DNA of 64,000 nucleotides from Bradyrhizobium diazoefficiens (GTDB lineage: Bacteria > Pseudomonadota > Alphaproteobacteria > Rhizobiales > Xanthobacteraceae): assembly GCF_016616235.1 (NCBI RefSeq), contig NZ_CP067100.1, forward strand, positions 5,515,001 through 5,579,000, given 5' to 3'. The number at the start of each line of letters is the position of its first letter. Positions within the stretch are counted from its first letter, which is position 1. The notes below the pieces were generated by a model. The model did not search any database, was not told where the DNA came from, and saw nothing but the letters and a program-made list of their open reading frames with translations. Position numbers and translations under genes: made by a program. Below are positions 17,224 through 26,374 of this stretch, one piece after another.

Positions 17224-18062
17224 CAGATGAAAGCGTAGCGGAGCAGGATCAGGATGCGTGTGACCTTCGACACACGCACCGGCTCGCGCGGCGCGTTGAA
17301 CCCGCGCGCGACCAGGAGGTCCAGAATGGAATGGTAGTATTTCGACATGATCCGCGGCGCGCGCACGGCGCGGCGCTTGTTGCGGCTCATGATCTCGTCG
17401 GATTTCTCGAAATGCATCTTGGCGCGCTGTGCCAGCGGCAGGCAGACTTTCAGCAGCGCGCGCTCGGCGATCACGCGGTTCGGATCGTTCGAGGTGATGC
17501 CGGCATGCAGCAGCGCCTCGCGCGGCAGATAGAGCCGGCCAAGGCCTGCGTCCTCGTCGATGTCGCGCAGGATGTTGGTGAGCTGGAGCGCGCGGCCGAG
17601 ATGATGGGCGAGCAGGATGCCGTCCTCTTCCGGCAGGCCGAACACGCGCACCGACAAACGCCCGACGGCGCTCGCGACCCGGTCGCAATACAGATCCAGC
17701 GTCGCCATGTCGGGCGCGCGGATGTCCTGCGGCACGTCCATTTCCATGCCGTCGACGATGGCGAGGAAATCCTCGCGCTTCAGGCCGAAGGTCTTCACCG
17801 AGCCGACATAGTCCTTCAGCCGCGGCGGCGGATTGCCCTGATAGAGCGCGTCGATGTCGTTGCGCCATTGCTGGAGCGCGGCGAGCCGCTGGTCGCGCGG
17901 GCCGTCGGAATCGGCGATGTCGTCGACCTGGCGGCAGAAGCTGTAGATCTGGAACATGGCTTCGCGCTGGTCATGCGGCAGGATGCGCATCGCAGCGTAG
18001 AAGGAGCTGTTCGATGCGGTCGAGCCATAATTGGCGCCGGGCGAGGTCGCCTCAAGCGTCAT
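17223..18062 (-). CDS. hpnD: Presqualene diphosphate synthase HpnD
   Basis: 279 residues of the squalene/phytoene synthase family. The first aspartate-rich motif is DDIAD (47-51) and the second is DIDEDAGLGRLYLP. HpnD condenses two farnesyl diphosphates to presqualene diphosphate, the substrate of HpnC. The start overlaps the hpnC end by 11 bases and the stop overlaps the hpnE start by one, so the three squalene genes are tightly coupled. Confidence 0.93.
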   Translation of the reverse strand: MTLEATSPGANYGSTASNSSFYAAMRILPHDQREAMFQIYSFCRQVDDIADSDGPRDQRLAALQQWRNDIDALYQGNPPPRLKDYVGSVKTFGLKREDFLAIVDGMEMDVPQDIRAPDMATLDLYCDRVASAVGRLSVRVFGLPEEDGILLAHHLGRALQLTNILRDIDEDAGLGRLYLPREALLHAGITSNDPNRVIAERALLKVCLPLAQRAKMHFEKSDEIMSRNKRRAVRAPRIMSKYYHSILDLLVARGFNAPREPVRVSKVTRILILLRYAFI

Positions 18063-18936
18063 GGGCAGTCCCCGGTCTGGAAACGGCCTTGCGCCCGATC
18101 GCGCGGCGGCCGGCCTCGCCGATCATCCCGGCGAGGCTGAAGGTGAGCAGCTCGAACTTGTTCAGATGCACCCGCTCGCGCAGGGGATCGCGCACCTTCA
18201 AGAGGCGCACGATGCGGTCGGCGTAGGCCTGGATCACCGCGACATCGACGCCAAGGCGGAAATCCCGGATCTCCGCAGCTAACGACCGGCCCTCGTCGAG
18301 CAGGACCTCGTTGCGCGCGGCAAGCGACTGAAGGCAGGCCAGCATCGCCGGCGGCGACTGCGTCAGCCCCAGTTGCTCGACCGAGGCGCCGCTGGCGGCC
18401 AGCGCATCGCGCGGCAGATAGACGCGGTTGAGCTCGCGAAAGTCCTTGCCGCAATCCTGAAGGTGGTTGTTGATCTGAAGGCCTGCGCAGAGCGCATCGG
18501 ATGCGGCCCAGGTCGAGGTGCTCTCGCCGTGGACGTCGAGCATGAAGCGGCCGACCGGCATCGCCGAATAGCGGCAATAGTGGATGACCTCGTCCCAGGT
18601 CTCGTAGCGCAGCTTGGTCACGTCCATGCGGAACGCGATCAGCACGTCGAGCGCGTGCCGCGGCGTCATGCCGCGCTCGGCCAGTGCACGGCGCAAAGTG
18701 ACGGCTTCCGCCTGGGTATCGCCCTTGCCGAGCAGTTCCGCCTCGAGCAGGTCGAGATAAGCGAGCTTCTGGTCGGGTGCCAGCGTGGCATGGTCGGCGA
18801 TGTCGTCGGCGGTACGGACGAAATTGTAATAGGCCAGGATCAGGGCGCGATGACGCGGATGAATGATCCAGGACGCGACGGGAAAATTCTCGTCGCGGTC
18901 ACCCTTGCCGGATCGCAATTCGCTCGCAGAGGTCAT
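18052..18936 (-). CDS. hpnC: Hydroxysqualene synthase HpnC
   Basis: 294 residues, paralogous to HpnD. The first motif is TADDIAD (44-48) and the second NNHLQDCGKDFRELNRVYLP has D-x3-D spacing. HpnC converts presqualene diphosphate to hydroxysqualene. It is the first gene of the operon hpnC-hpnD-hpnE-shc-hpnG, so the operon promoter should lie in 18937-19080, which was not resolved by eye. Confidence 0.92.
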   Translation of the reverse strand: MTSASELRSGKGDRDENFPVASWIIHPRHRALILAYYNFVRTADDIADHATLAPDQKLAYLDLLEAELLGKGDTQAEAVTLRRALAERGMTPRHALDVLIAFRMDVTKLRYETWDEVIHYCRYSAMPVGRFMLDVHGESTSTWAASDALCAGLQINNHLQDCGKDFRELNRVYLPRDALAASGASVEQLGLTQSPPAMLACLQSLAARNEVLLDEGRSLAAEIRDFRLGVDVAVIQAYADRIVRLLKVRDPLRERVHLNKFELLTFSLAGMIGEAGRRAIGRKAVSRPGTAHDA

Positions 18937-19085
18937 CGAGGGCTGGTTTACAATCGTTTGGACGGGAAGGGCTTTTGCGCTCGCGCGGGCTCATGCCGGC
19001 GATGCCGCCGCGGCCCCCATATAGGGGAATACGGCCGCAAAACCAATCCTGTCTCTCGATGGCAGCCCTTCCGGATCCGGCCGAA

Positions 19086-19113
19086 AAAGGCGGCCCCGCG
19101 GCCGCCTTTGTGG
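19086..19113 (-). terminator. Terminator after the small Cys-rich secreted gene
   Basis: AAAGGCGGCC and GGCCGCCTTT form a perfect 10-bp stem with a four-base loop. Read on the minus strand it ends in a run of five T, 15 bases after the stop at 19128. Confidence 0.8.
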
Positions 19114-19127
19114 GCCAGTGGCCGAGC

Positions 19128-19361
19128 TTACTGGTTGTGGTTCTTCAGGACCTGGTCGCAGGCCTGCGAGATCTTGGCCCGGTTCTCCTTGAGGCAGGCC
19201 AGGACAGTGAAATCGCCCTGGTCGATGACCGCACGGCAGAACTTCTGCACATCGCGGGTGCAGGCCTTCTGCTCGGCCTCGGTGCCGCGCCCTTGCTGGG
19301 CGAACGCTGCCGTCGAAAGGGAGGCCGACAGCAGGGTGAGAGCGACGAGAAGCTTACGCAT
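19128..19361 (-). CDS. Small secreted cysteine-rich repeat protein
   Basis: 77 residues with a signal peptide (MRKLLVALTLLSASLSTAAFAQ). The mature part has four cysteines in the pattern KACTRDVQKFC ... LACLKENRAKISQAC, which matches the cysteine-rich (Golgi CR1-type) repeat family seen in many Bradyrhizobium proteins. Likely periplasmic and disulfide-bonded; function unknown. AAGGA lies five bases before the ATG, and a strong terminator follows. Confidence 0.75.
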   Translation of the reverse strand: MRKLLVALTLLSASLSTAAFAQQGRGTEAEQKACTRDVQKFCRAVIDQGDFTVLACLKENRAKISQACDQVLKNHNQ

Positions 19362-19823
19362 TGTATTCCTTCATTCTGACGGCAGAATCGCACCGATCCC
19401 GGACAGCACAGGGCGGACGGCGGGAACGGATTGTTCTGATGGCAAGTCGCCGCTTCGGTAGCGGCCTCAGAGAAGGCACAAGCACTGGCAAATGCGGCCA
19501 AATTGGCGCCACCCCTGCCAAATCCGGTCTTCCCTGCGCTTTCATTCGCAGATGTAAGAGGTTGATACCACGTCATAATTCTGAACGGCCGCGTTTTGCT
19601 TGGCACCTGTTGCACAGCTGCATCTCTCCATTCGGCCCTTCCGGCCAGAAACATGCGGAAACACAGGGAATCGCGATATCCAGGTGCGGCCCGGGCCGTC
19701 GTGAACCGCTATCTCAGGCAGCCGGGCATTGAACCTGACACAGGCTCAAAGCACTAAACTTTCGATGTGGCGAGACGTTCTTGTTCGTAAGAGGACGTCG
19801 TTCCAAAACGGGATATATTCGTG
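19362..19823. other. Intergenic region between divergent small secreted genes
   Basis: 462 bases. It must carry promoters for 19361(-) and 19824(+). Open frames across it lack coding character and no repeat family seen elsewhere in the window occurs here. Confidence 0.45.
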
Positions 19824-20321
19824 ATGAAATTCTTTGGGCGATCTGGACTGGCAATCAAGGCGGCCGGCATTGCCGCTGCGCTGCTCTTCTCAGTTACGGC
19901 AAGCCACGCTCAGTCGTCCGGACCGTTTGCCGGCTTCGACGGCGCGTGGACCGGCACCGGCACGGTGTCGCTGTCAGACGGCTCCACCGAACGCATCCGC
20001 TGCAAGGCGGATTACAAGGTCGCCGGCAGCGGCCTCGCGCTCAAGCAGGCCCTGCACTGCGCCTCCGACAGCTACAAGTTCGACCTGACCAGCGACGTGA
20101 CGAGCCAGGGCGAGCGGATCTCCGGCAATTGGAGCGAGTCCAACCGCAACATCTTCGGCAATCTGCAAGGCACCGCCGGCGGCGGCCAGATCGACGTGTT
20201 CGTCGAGGCCAACGGCTTTGCCGCCAATCTGTCGCTGCGCACCAACGGCACCAAGCAGACGGTGCAGATCTCCTCCAAGGGCGAGATCCGCGGCGTCAAC
20301 ATCACCATGACGAAGGGCTGA
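19824..20321 (+). CDS. Hypothetical secreted protein
   Basis: 165 residues from the ATG at 19824 (a GTG at 19821 is adjacent). A signal peptide ends near ASHAQ (residue about 30). The mature part is beta-strand rich with Gly/Ser turns: GAWTGTGTVSLSDGSTERIRC, then a second Cys in ALHCASDSYKF, suggesting a disulfide-tied beta-barrel or lipocalin-like fold. I do not recognise a characterised family. A hairpin with a T tract follows at 20349. Confidence 0.7.
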   Translation: MKFFGRSGLAIKAAGIAAALLFSVTASHAQSSGPFAGFDGAWTGTGTVSLSDGSTERIRCKADYKVAGSGLALKQALHCASDSYKFDLTSDVTSQGERISGNWSESNRNIFGNLQGTAGGGQIDVFVEANGFAANLSLRTNGTKQTVQISSKGEIRGVNITMTKG

Positions 20322-20348
20322 TACTCTTCCCGATCTATGAGGAACACG

Positions 20349-20377
20349 GCCTCGGTTCTCGTGAGCCGGGGCTTTTT
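20349..20377 (+). terminator. Probable terminator after the 19824 gene
   Basis: CCTCGGTTC and GAGCCGGGG pair with two G-U pairs around a short loop and are followed by CTTTTT. It begins 28 bases after the stop codon. Confidence 0.6.
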
Positions 20378-20433
20378 GCTGACATGGACCACATACGCAG
20401 GCTCCATCGAAGCATGAACTGTGCGCCGACGGA

Positions 20434-21216
20434 TCAGTCCTTGCGTGCGACGCATTCGCATCGGCATCTGAAATAGACCGCGTCCGGATCGCCTCCCCAA
20501 GCTGCCCATCCGGCAAGCGCGGCCTGCACTTCATCATCCGTCGCGAGCCCCTTGCCAACGAGTTGCGGCCCGAGGCCGAGCAGGCTTCGCCGCGCATCGG
20601 CGACTGCTTCGGCGCGGCTCGCAACATCAGCGCTGTGGCTGACATAGCTCGCGCCGGCCCAGACCGGCGTGAAGCCGTGCGCACGAAGCACAGAGCTTTG
20701 CCGGCGACCGAACCGAATCGCCTCCGGATCGTCGTGCTCGTACCAGCGCTGCCAGAGATCGAGCGCGAGGCGTACGCCGTCGAGTTCGGGGTGAAGAATG
20801 TTGCCGCCGACATCGGCGTCACGCGTGCCCAGCAATCCTCCGAGCTTCAGCACCCGTCGCGCCTCCGCCAACGTTCGCGCCAGCATCTCCTGTTTCTGAT
20901 GGTAGAGCACCGCGTGGAAGAAAACCGCATCGAACGCCTCGTCCTCGAACGGAAGCGAGATCATGTCGGCTTCGACAAAGGCGAGATTGGTCAAGCCCGA
21001 ACGTGCCGCAAGCCGATTGGCGGCGGCAACTGCGTTCGGCTCGATGTCGACGCCGACGGCCGTGCCGACAATCCCTGCAAGGGCGGCCGTGATGGTCCCG
21101 GGACCGCAGCCCACGTCGAGCAGGGACGCGCTTGGCGACAGGAATGGCACAAAGAACGCAGCGGAGTCGCCGCCCCGCTTCTGCTGAAACTCCGTGATGG
21201 AGCTGTCGTGTCGCAT
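20434..21216 (-). CDS. Class I SAM-dependent methyltransferase
   Basis: 260 residues. Motif I is LLDVGCGPGTI (about 33-43), followed by an acidic GVDIEP loop and the motif-IV region FDAVFFHAVLYH, typical of UbiE/COQ5-like small-molecule methyltransferases. The C-terminal tail has CRCEC near the end. The substrate cannot be read from sequence. GGAGG is four bases before the ATG. The gene sits between the hopanoid operon and an MMPL exporter. Confidence 0.8.
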   Translation of the reverse strand: MRHDSSITEFQQKRGGDSAAFFVPFLSPSASLLDVGCGPGTITAALAGIVGTAVGVDIEPNAVAAANRLAARSGLTNLAFVEADMISLPFEDEAFDAVFFHAVLYHQKQEMLARTLAEARRVLKLGGLLGTRDADVGGNILHPELDGVRLALDLWQRWYEHDDPEAIRFGRRQSSVLRAHGFTPVWAGASYVSHSADVASRAEAVADARRSLLGLGPQLVGKGLATDDEVQAALAGWAAWGGDPDAVYFRCRCECVARKD

Positions 21217-21273
21217 GGAACCTCCGAGAAGCGGCCAGAATGCCGCGATTCGGTGGCGTCGCGATGACCCTGC

Positions 21274-23640
21274 TCAGATCGCCCGCTTGTCCGGACCCTG
21301 CAGCTTCTCATGCAGGTTGATCAGCCACATCGCCGTTGGCCGCAGGATGAAGAGGTCGGCGACAAGCGCCATGACCATCGAGAAGGCGCTGAGCCAGCCG
21401 AACAGCCGCAGCGAGGGCAGGTCGGAGAATACGGTGACGACGAGGCCGCAGGCCAGCACCACCGTGGTCAGGATCAGCGCAGGTCCAACCAGCACGGTCG
21501 CCCGCTCGACCGCGAGCGCCGAGCCGACGCCCGGTTTGCTCTCGAGCCTCAGGCGGTTGAGGAAGTGGATGGTTGCGCTGAGGCCCAAGCCGAACGAGAC
21601 GGTGAGCGCGACGACGCTGGCGAATTGCAGGCCCTCGCCCATCGCCCACAGCACCGTTCCCGACATCACGACGGGGAAGATGCCCGGCAGGATGCAGGCG
21701 AACATCACCACCCATGAGCGGAAGGCAAGGCCGATGAAGAGCGCGACCAATGCGAACTCGACGGTGAGGCCGCGATTCAGCTTCTCGATCATGCTGGCCG
21801 AGTTGCGCGCCGCGATCGCAGCGAGGCCCGTCACCGCGACCTCGTATCCGGGATGCTTCTTGCGGACGGCATCGAGCTCGGAATCGAGCTTGTCGACGAT
21901 CGGCAGCAGCTGGCTGGAATCCTTGTCCGGCACGCGGCCGGCGACCACGACGGCATCCTGCTCGGCGTCGATGAAGCGGCGCACCAGATGCTCGGGGATG
22001 ACGCCCACATATTCCTTCAGCGTCGCGACATCTGCGCTGCCGGCCTTTTCCGCAAGCCAGCGGCGCAGGGTCTCGAGCGACCAGACATTGCCGACGCCGG
22101 CCGCCTTCTCCACGGTCGCATGCACGTCCGCGATGGTCTGGAGCGTTTCCGGCGAGTAGAGCGATTCACCCTTGGGGAACTGGATCAGCACGTTGACCGG
22201 ATTGGCGCCGGTCAGCTTGGCATCAAGCCGGTCGCTGGCGGCGACCGCCTGGCGCTTGTCGGGCACCTGGTCGGCGAGCCGGTAGCGCGGCTCGAGATTG
22301 GCGTAGACAACGCCGAGGCTGCCGACGAACAGCACCGCGATCAGGCTGAACAGGCCGGGACGGCCGACCATGCGCACCGCGATCCAGTAGCAGAAATTGC
22401 GCAGCGCCTGGACGCCGGCATCCGCGCTCTGGAATTTCACGGCGAAGATCTTCTCGTTGCGCACGAACAGCACGCCGAACACCGGCACCAGCGACAGCAC
22501 CGCGACCAGCGCGATGATGGTGGCGGCAAGGCCCGCCTCGCCGAACTTGCGGATCAGATCGGAGTCGGAGAACTGGAGCGCGATGAAGGAAATGCCGGCG
22601 GTGCCGTGCGTCAGCACGCAGGCCGGGCCGACCACCAGCACCGCGTTCTTGAACGCGGTGAACTTGTCCTGGCCTGCGATCAGCCGGTCGCGCGCGGCGA
22701 AGGTGAGCTGCATCGAATCGGAGAAGCTGATGACCATGATGAGCGGCGTCATCACGTTCAGGAACATGTTGAGATTGAAATTGGCCCAGCCGAGCGCGCC
22801 GAGCGCCAGCAGGATCGCGATCATCGGCGGGAAGGCCGCCGCGATCATGAACGAGATCTTGCGGAAGAAGATGATGGCGATGACGCAGCCGGCGAGGATG
22901 CCGAGGATGTTGTAGGTTAGCCCGTCGCGCTCGACCGCGTTGCGGATCTCGAGCTGCATCACCGGCACGCCAGAGAGCTGCACGTTGAGCCCGGTGTCGC
23001 CGAGATCCTCCTTCATCAGCGCGCGGATGTCGCCGACGGTCTTGGTCAGCTTGTTCGAGCCGACCACCTCCGGATCGAGCGACAGCACGACCAGTGCCAG
23101 CGTGCCGTCCTCCGACAGCAGCTTGCCGCGGATGATCTCGTTGTTCTTGACGGTCTCGATGAACTTGTCATAGGCCTCGCCCTCGGGAAGCTCGGGCGGA
23201 AACAGCGCCGCCGGCAGCTTGCCGGGCGCCGGCGCCTGGCGCGCCGAGAACAGCGAGACGAGGCCACGCGTGCCTTCGACCAGCTGCAGGTCGGTGATGA
23301 AGTCGCGCAGCTTCTCGAGGTTGTTCCGCGCCAGGAGGTTCTTGCCCTCGACCACGACGAGCACGTCGAACTCCTCGGCCGGGAACTTCTTGGTCACCTC
23401 TTCATACTGCTTGAACTCGCGGGTATCGGAGCGGAACAGCTGCGACAGCGAATCGTCGATCTTGATGCGGTGGATGCCGAACACGGCGCCGACGATCAGC
23501 GCGAGCAGGACGATGCAGGAGACGATCGGCGCCCGGACGGCGAACAGGCCGATGCGCTCGAGCCCGAAGGCGATCGAGGACGCAGGTCCCTGCTCGACCT
23601 TGTCGACATGAACCTCACTCTCGCTGTGCTTTTCGAGCAT
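21274..23640 (-). CDS. MMPL/RND-family exporter, HpnN-like architecture
   Basis: 788 residues. Two homologous halves each have one membrane segment, a large periplasmic loop and a bundle of about five helices; the first starts near residue 38 (VSCIVLLALIVGAVFGI) and the last ends near 775. IDDSLSQLFRSDT after the first helix is typical of hydrophobe/lipid MMPL exporters. It has the same domain plan as HpnN but is a different protein. The substrate is unknown. Its place between the squalene/hopene operon and eutB-hpnP-eutC makes a lipid cargo plausible. Confidence 0.85.
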   Translation of the reverse strand: MLEKHSESEVHVDKVEQGPASSIAFGLERIGLFAVRAPIVSCIVLLALIVGAVFGIHRIKIDDSLSQLFRSDTREFKQYEEVTKKFPAEEFDVLVVVEGKNLLARNNLEKLRDFITDLQLVEGTRGLVSLFSARQAPAPGKLPAALFPPELPEGEAYDKFIETVKNNEIIRGKLLSEDGTLALVVLSLDPEVVGSNKLTKTVGDIRALMKEDLGDTGLNVQLSGVPVMQLEIRNAVERDGLTYNILGILAGCVIAIIFFRKISFMIAAAFPPMIAILLALGALGWANFNLNMFLNVMTPLIMVISFSDSMQLTFAARDRLIAGQDKFTAFKNAVLVVGPACVLTHGTAGISFIALQFSDSDLIRKFGEAGLAATIIALVAVLSLVPVFGVLFVRNEKIFAVKFQSADAGVQALRNFCYWIAVRMVGRPGLFSLIAVLFVGSLGVVYANLEPRYRLADQVPDKRQAVAASDRLDAKLTGANPVNVLIQFPKGESLYSPETLQTIADVHATVEKAAGVGNVWSLETLRRWLAEKAGSADVATLKEYVGVIPEHLVRRFIDAEQDAVVVAGRVPDKDSSQLLPIVDKLDSELDAVRKKHPGYEVAVTGLAAIAARNSASMIEKLNRGLTVEFALVALFIGLAFRSWVVMFACILPGIFPVVMSGTVLWAMGEGLQFASVVALTVSFGLGLSATIHFLNRLRLESKPGVGSALAVERATVLVGPALILTTVVLACGLVVTVFSDLPSLRLFGWLSAFSMVMALVADLFILRPTAMWLINLHEKLQGPDKRAI

Positions 23641-23845
23641 GCCTTGTCCAGTTCCTAAATCGGCTCAAGCTGTGAGCTTATGGCGTCCCGTGAACGGCTT
23701 GAAAATGCCATACCAATGGGAGGCTTGCCCTTTGAAAATGCGCGGAAAATCGCCGGCAGCGGTTTAGCAGGTCAAACCGCCTTTTCGCAAGCAGGCGAAG
23801 GGTGGCCGAATCGATCAAGATGCGGCGATTTCGCCGGAATGCCCG

Positions 23846-24628
23846 TCATTCGGGCTGCGCCATGCCAATTCGACGCGGCGCGCGGTCCGCGCTCTCGTCC
23901 TTCAGCGCCACACCGGTGACCTCCCGCGCCAGCCCCTCGCGGACCAGCCAGGCGATCTTGAAGGCGGCCTCGCCATAGCTCAACCCGGCTTTGTGGATGT
24001 TCGAGACGCAATTGCGCTCGGCATCGCTGCGGCCGGGTTTTGGCGCGAAGGTCAGATAGGCACCGAGGCTGTCGGGCGCGGACAGGCCCGGCCGCTCGCC
24101 GATCAACGTCACGACCATGCGCGCGCCGAGAATGGCGCCGACCTCGTCGCCGAGCGCGACACGCGCGCCTGAGGCGACCACCACGCGGCCGATCGCGACA
24201 TCCCCTTCCGCAAGCAGCGGCAGCAGGCAAGCCACCAACGCCGCGGCATGGGCATGGACCGCCGCCGCCGACAGGCCGTCGCCGATCACGAGGGCGAGCT
24301 GGCAATGCTCGGTGGCGCTCTGCGCCAGCAGCTCGGCCGAGCCGGCCTCGAGCTGCCGTCCCAGATCGGGACGCCGCAGATAATCGCGGCGATCGACCGC
24401 CCGGCTCCTCGCCTCGGTGACGACGAGGCCAAGCGCGCGGAGATCGGCCGCCAGAAGCGGCGCATCGAAGGCGGCGTGCACGGCATCGCGCGCACGGGCA
24501 TGGGCGAGCGTGAAATCCAGCAGCGGTTTGGTCGGCACGCTGGCGCCGCTGCGGCCGAGCGCGACGCGCGCGGGCGTGAGCGACCTGAGATCAAGGGTCG
24601 GGCGGCGCGGAACGGCCGGATCAGACAT
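23846..24628 (-). CDS. eutC: Ethanolamine ammonia-lyase small subunit EutC
   Basis: 260 residues. The family pattern is clear: [13 protein letters not shown] near the N-terminus, [12 protein letters not shown] in the middle, and the C-terminal [18 protein letters not shown]. With EutB it forms the adenosylcobalamin-dependent lyase that splits ethanolamine into acetaldehyde and ammonia. It begins six bases after the hpnP stop, so it is co-transcribed with hpnP and EutB is one gene further upstream. No microcompartment genes are present. Confidence 0.93.
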   Translation of the reverse strand: MSDPAVPRRPTLDLRSLTPARVALGRSGASVPTKPLLDFTLAHARARDAVHAAFDAPLLAADLRALGLVVTEARSRAVDRRDYLRRPDLGRQLEAGSAELLAQSATEHCQLALVIGDGLSAAAVHAHAAALVACLLPLLAEGDVAIGRVVVASGARVALGDEVGAILGARMVVTLIGERPGLSAPDSLGAYLTFAPKPGRSDAERNCVSNIHKAGLSYGEAAFKIAWLVREGLAREVTGVALKDESADRAPRRIGMAQPE

Positions 24629-24634
24629 GTCGCG

Positions 24635-26221
24635 TCATTCGGCGGGAACCGCGGCCTCGCGCAGCCGGATCGAATAGTTCGAGGCGTTCTGCTTGCCGCT
24701 GGAGGCCGCGCGCGCAAAGGTGATGAGATGGTGCGCGATCATACTGCAACCGATCAGCCCTTCGATGTCGCCGCGCTTGATGCGGCCGAGCGCGAACTTC
24801 CAGAACACGCGCTTGTAGTCGCCGAGCACGCCCACCTTCCAGAAGATGTTGCGCAGCATGACGAGCGCGCGCCGGATGTTGGGCCAGGTCTTCATCTCGT
24901 CCGGCACCGGCACCTTGAGGCGGTGAGGATAGACATGGTCGCATTGATACTGGAAGCGGGCGTAGACCTTCTCCGGCTCGTAGGCCACGGCCATGGCGTG
25001 CTTCCAGGATGCCACGACGTCGTCGTAGGGCAGCAGGAAGTCGACATTGGAGTCGCGCCCCTCGTCGTCGATCAGGCGCCCTTCCCGCTCCAGCCGGTCC
25101 CACAACGGCGTCTTCGGCAGTGCCTGGAGCAGGTTGATGGTGAGCAGCGGAATCTTGGACTCCTCGACGAAGGCTAGCAGCGCCTCCGAGGTGTTCGGCT
25201 TGTCGGTATCGAGCCCCATGATGATGCCGGACACCACCTCCATGCCGTAGGAGTTGATGGTGCGCACGCCCTCCAGGATCGGGACCATCATGTTGTGGTC
25301 CTTGTGCATCGCGTGCAGCGCGTCGGGATCGGGCGTCTCGATGCCGCAGAAGATGGTAACGAAAAAGGCCTCGCGCATCTTCTCGAGGATCTCGGGCCGC
25401 TTGGCGATGTTGAGCGTCGCCTCGCAGGCGAGCCGCACCACGTAGCCGGTCTTCTTCTGCCATGCGATCAGATGCGGCAGCAGATCCATCGCCGCCTTAC
25501 GGTTGCCGATGAAATTGTCGTCGACGAAATAGATCGTGTCGGTCATGCCGCATTCGCGCAGGCGGTCGAGCTCGGCGACGATCTGCTGCGGCGTCTTGAT
25601 GCGCGGGTTGCGGCCGTAGAGGCCGGGGATGTCGCAGAACTCACACTGATAGGGACAGCCGCTGGAGTACTGGATGCTGCCGAGCATGTATTTCTTCACG
25701 TCGGCCAGCTCGTAGGCCGGGATTGGAAACTCCGTCATCGGCACACGGTCTTTGGTGGTCAGCACCACCTGGCTTTCGGGCCGCGAAGTGTCGCGCGACA
25801 GAATCTCGATCAGCTGGTTGGTGGCATCGCCGAGCTCGCCGACATGGAGATAATCAAACGACGGGTAATAGTCCGGACAGGCGCTGACGGACGGACCGCC
25901 AAGCGCGACCGGCCGATCGAACTCATGGGCGCGGCGGCAGATGTCGTTCATCTGCTGGCGCTGGATGTGCATGCCGCTGACGAACACCGCCTCGGCCCAT
26001 TCGAACTCTTCCCTGGTCGTGCGGCGGAGGTTCTCGTCGACGAATCTGACCTGCCAGCCTTTCGGCAGGTACGCGGAGATCAGCAGCAAGCCCTGGGGCG
26101 GCATGAAGGCGCGGACGCCATCGGTCAGCGGATAGGAATGCTCGAACGTGCCGAATGACGAGGTGTAACGCGGAAACACACACAGAATCCGCCGAGACGT
26201 ACCGTTGCTTTCAGCTCGCAT
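24635..26221 (-). CDS. hpnP: Hopanoid C-2 methylase HpnP (B12-binding radical SAM)
   Basis: 528 residues. The N-terminal third is a cobalamin-binding domain of the class B radical SAM methylases, and the cluster motif CPYQCEFC gives C189, C193 and C196. Length and order match HpnP, which methylates hopanoids at C-2 to make 2-methylhopanoids. The ATG has GGGGGAG five bases upstream. It lies between eutB (153 bases upstream) and eutC (6 bases downstream). No match to the EcfG-type GGAAC-N17-CGTT promoter was found by eye upstream. HpnP versus another B12-radical SAM methylase is judged from overall resemblance. Confidence 0.88.
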   Translation of the reverse strand: MRAESNGTSRRILCVFPRYTSSFGTFEHSYPLTDGVRAFMPPQGLLLISAYLPKGWQVRFVDENLRRTTREEFEWAEAVFVSGMHIQRQQMNDICRRAHEFDRPVALGGPSVSACPDYYPSFDYLHVGELGDATNQLIEILSRDTSRPESQVVLTTKDRVPMTEFPIPAYELADVKKYMLGSIQYSSGCPYQCEFCDIPGLYGRNPRIKTPQQIVAELDRLRECGMTDTIYFVDDNFIGNRKAAMDLLPHLIAWQKKTGYVVRLACEATLNIAKRPEILEKMREAFFVTIFCGIETPDPDALHAMHKDHNMMVPILEGVRTINSYGMEVVSGIIMGLDTDKPNTSEALLAFVEESKIPLLTINLLQALPKTPLWDRLEREGRLIDDEGRDSNVDFLLPYDDVVASWKHAMAVAYEPEKVYARFQYQCDHVYPHRLKVPVPDEMKTWPNIRRALVMLRNIFWKVGVLGDYKRVFWKFALGRIKRGDIEGLIGCSMIAHHLITFARAASSGKQNASNYSIRLREAAVPAE

Positions 26222-26374
26222 CTAAGCTCCCCCGCCACGCTCGAACCGGTTGCGGAAATTGCCAGCCAGACACATAGCGTAATGCTGTCGCCGGAATTTC
26301 TCAATATTGTGGCATGAGCATAATTCCGAGGACGACCGATGGTTTCCCGGACACCGCGGGCGACCTCGGCCGCC

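Noticed and set aside
26222..26374. EcfG-type promoter (GGAAC-N17-CGTT) before hpnP
   Set aside because: No match was found by eye, although this control is known in Rhodopseudomonas palustris.
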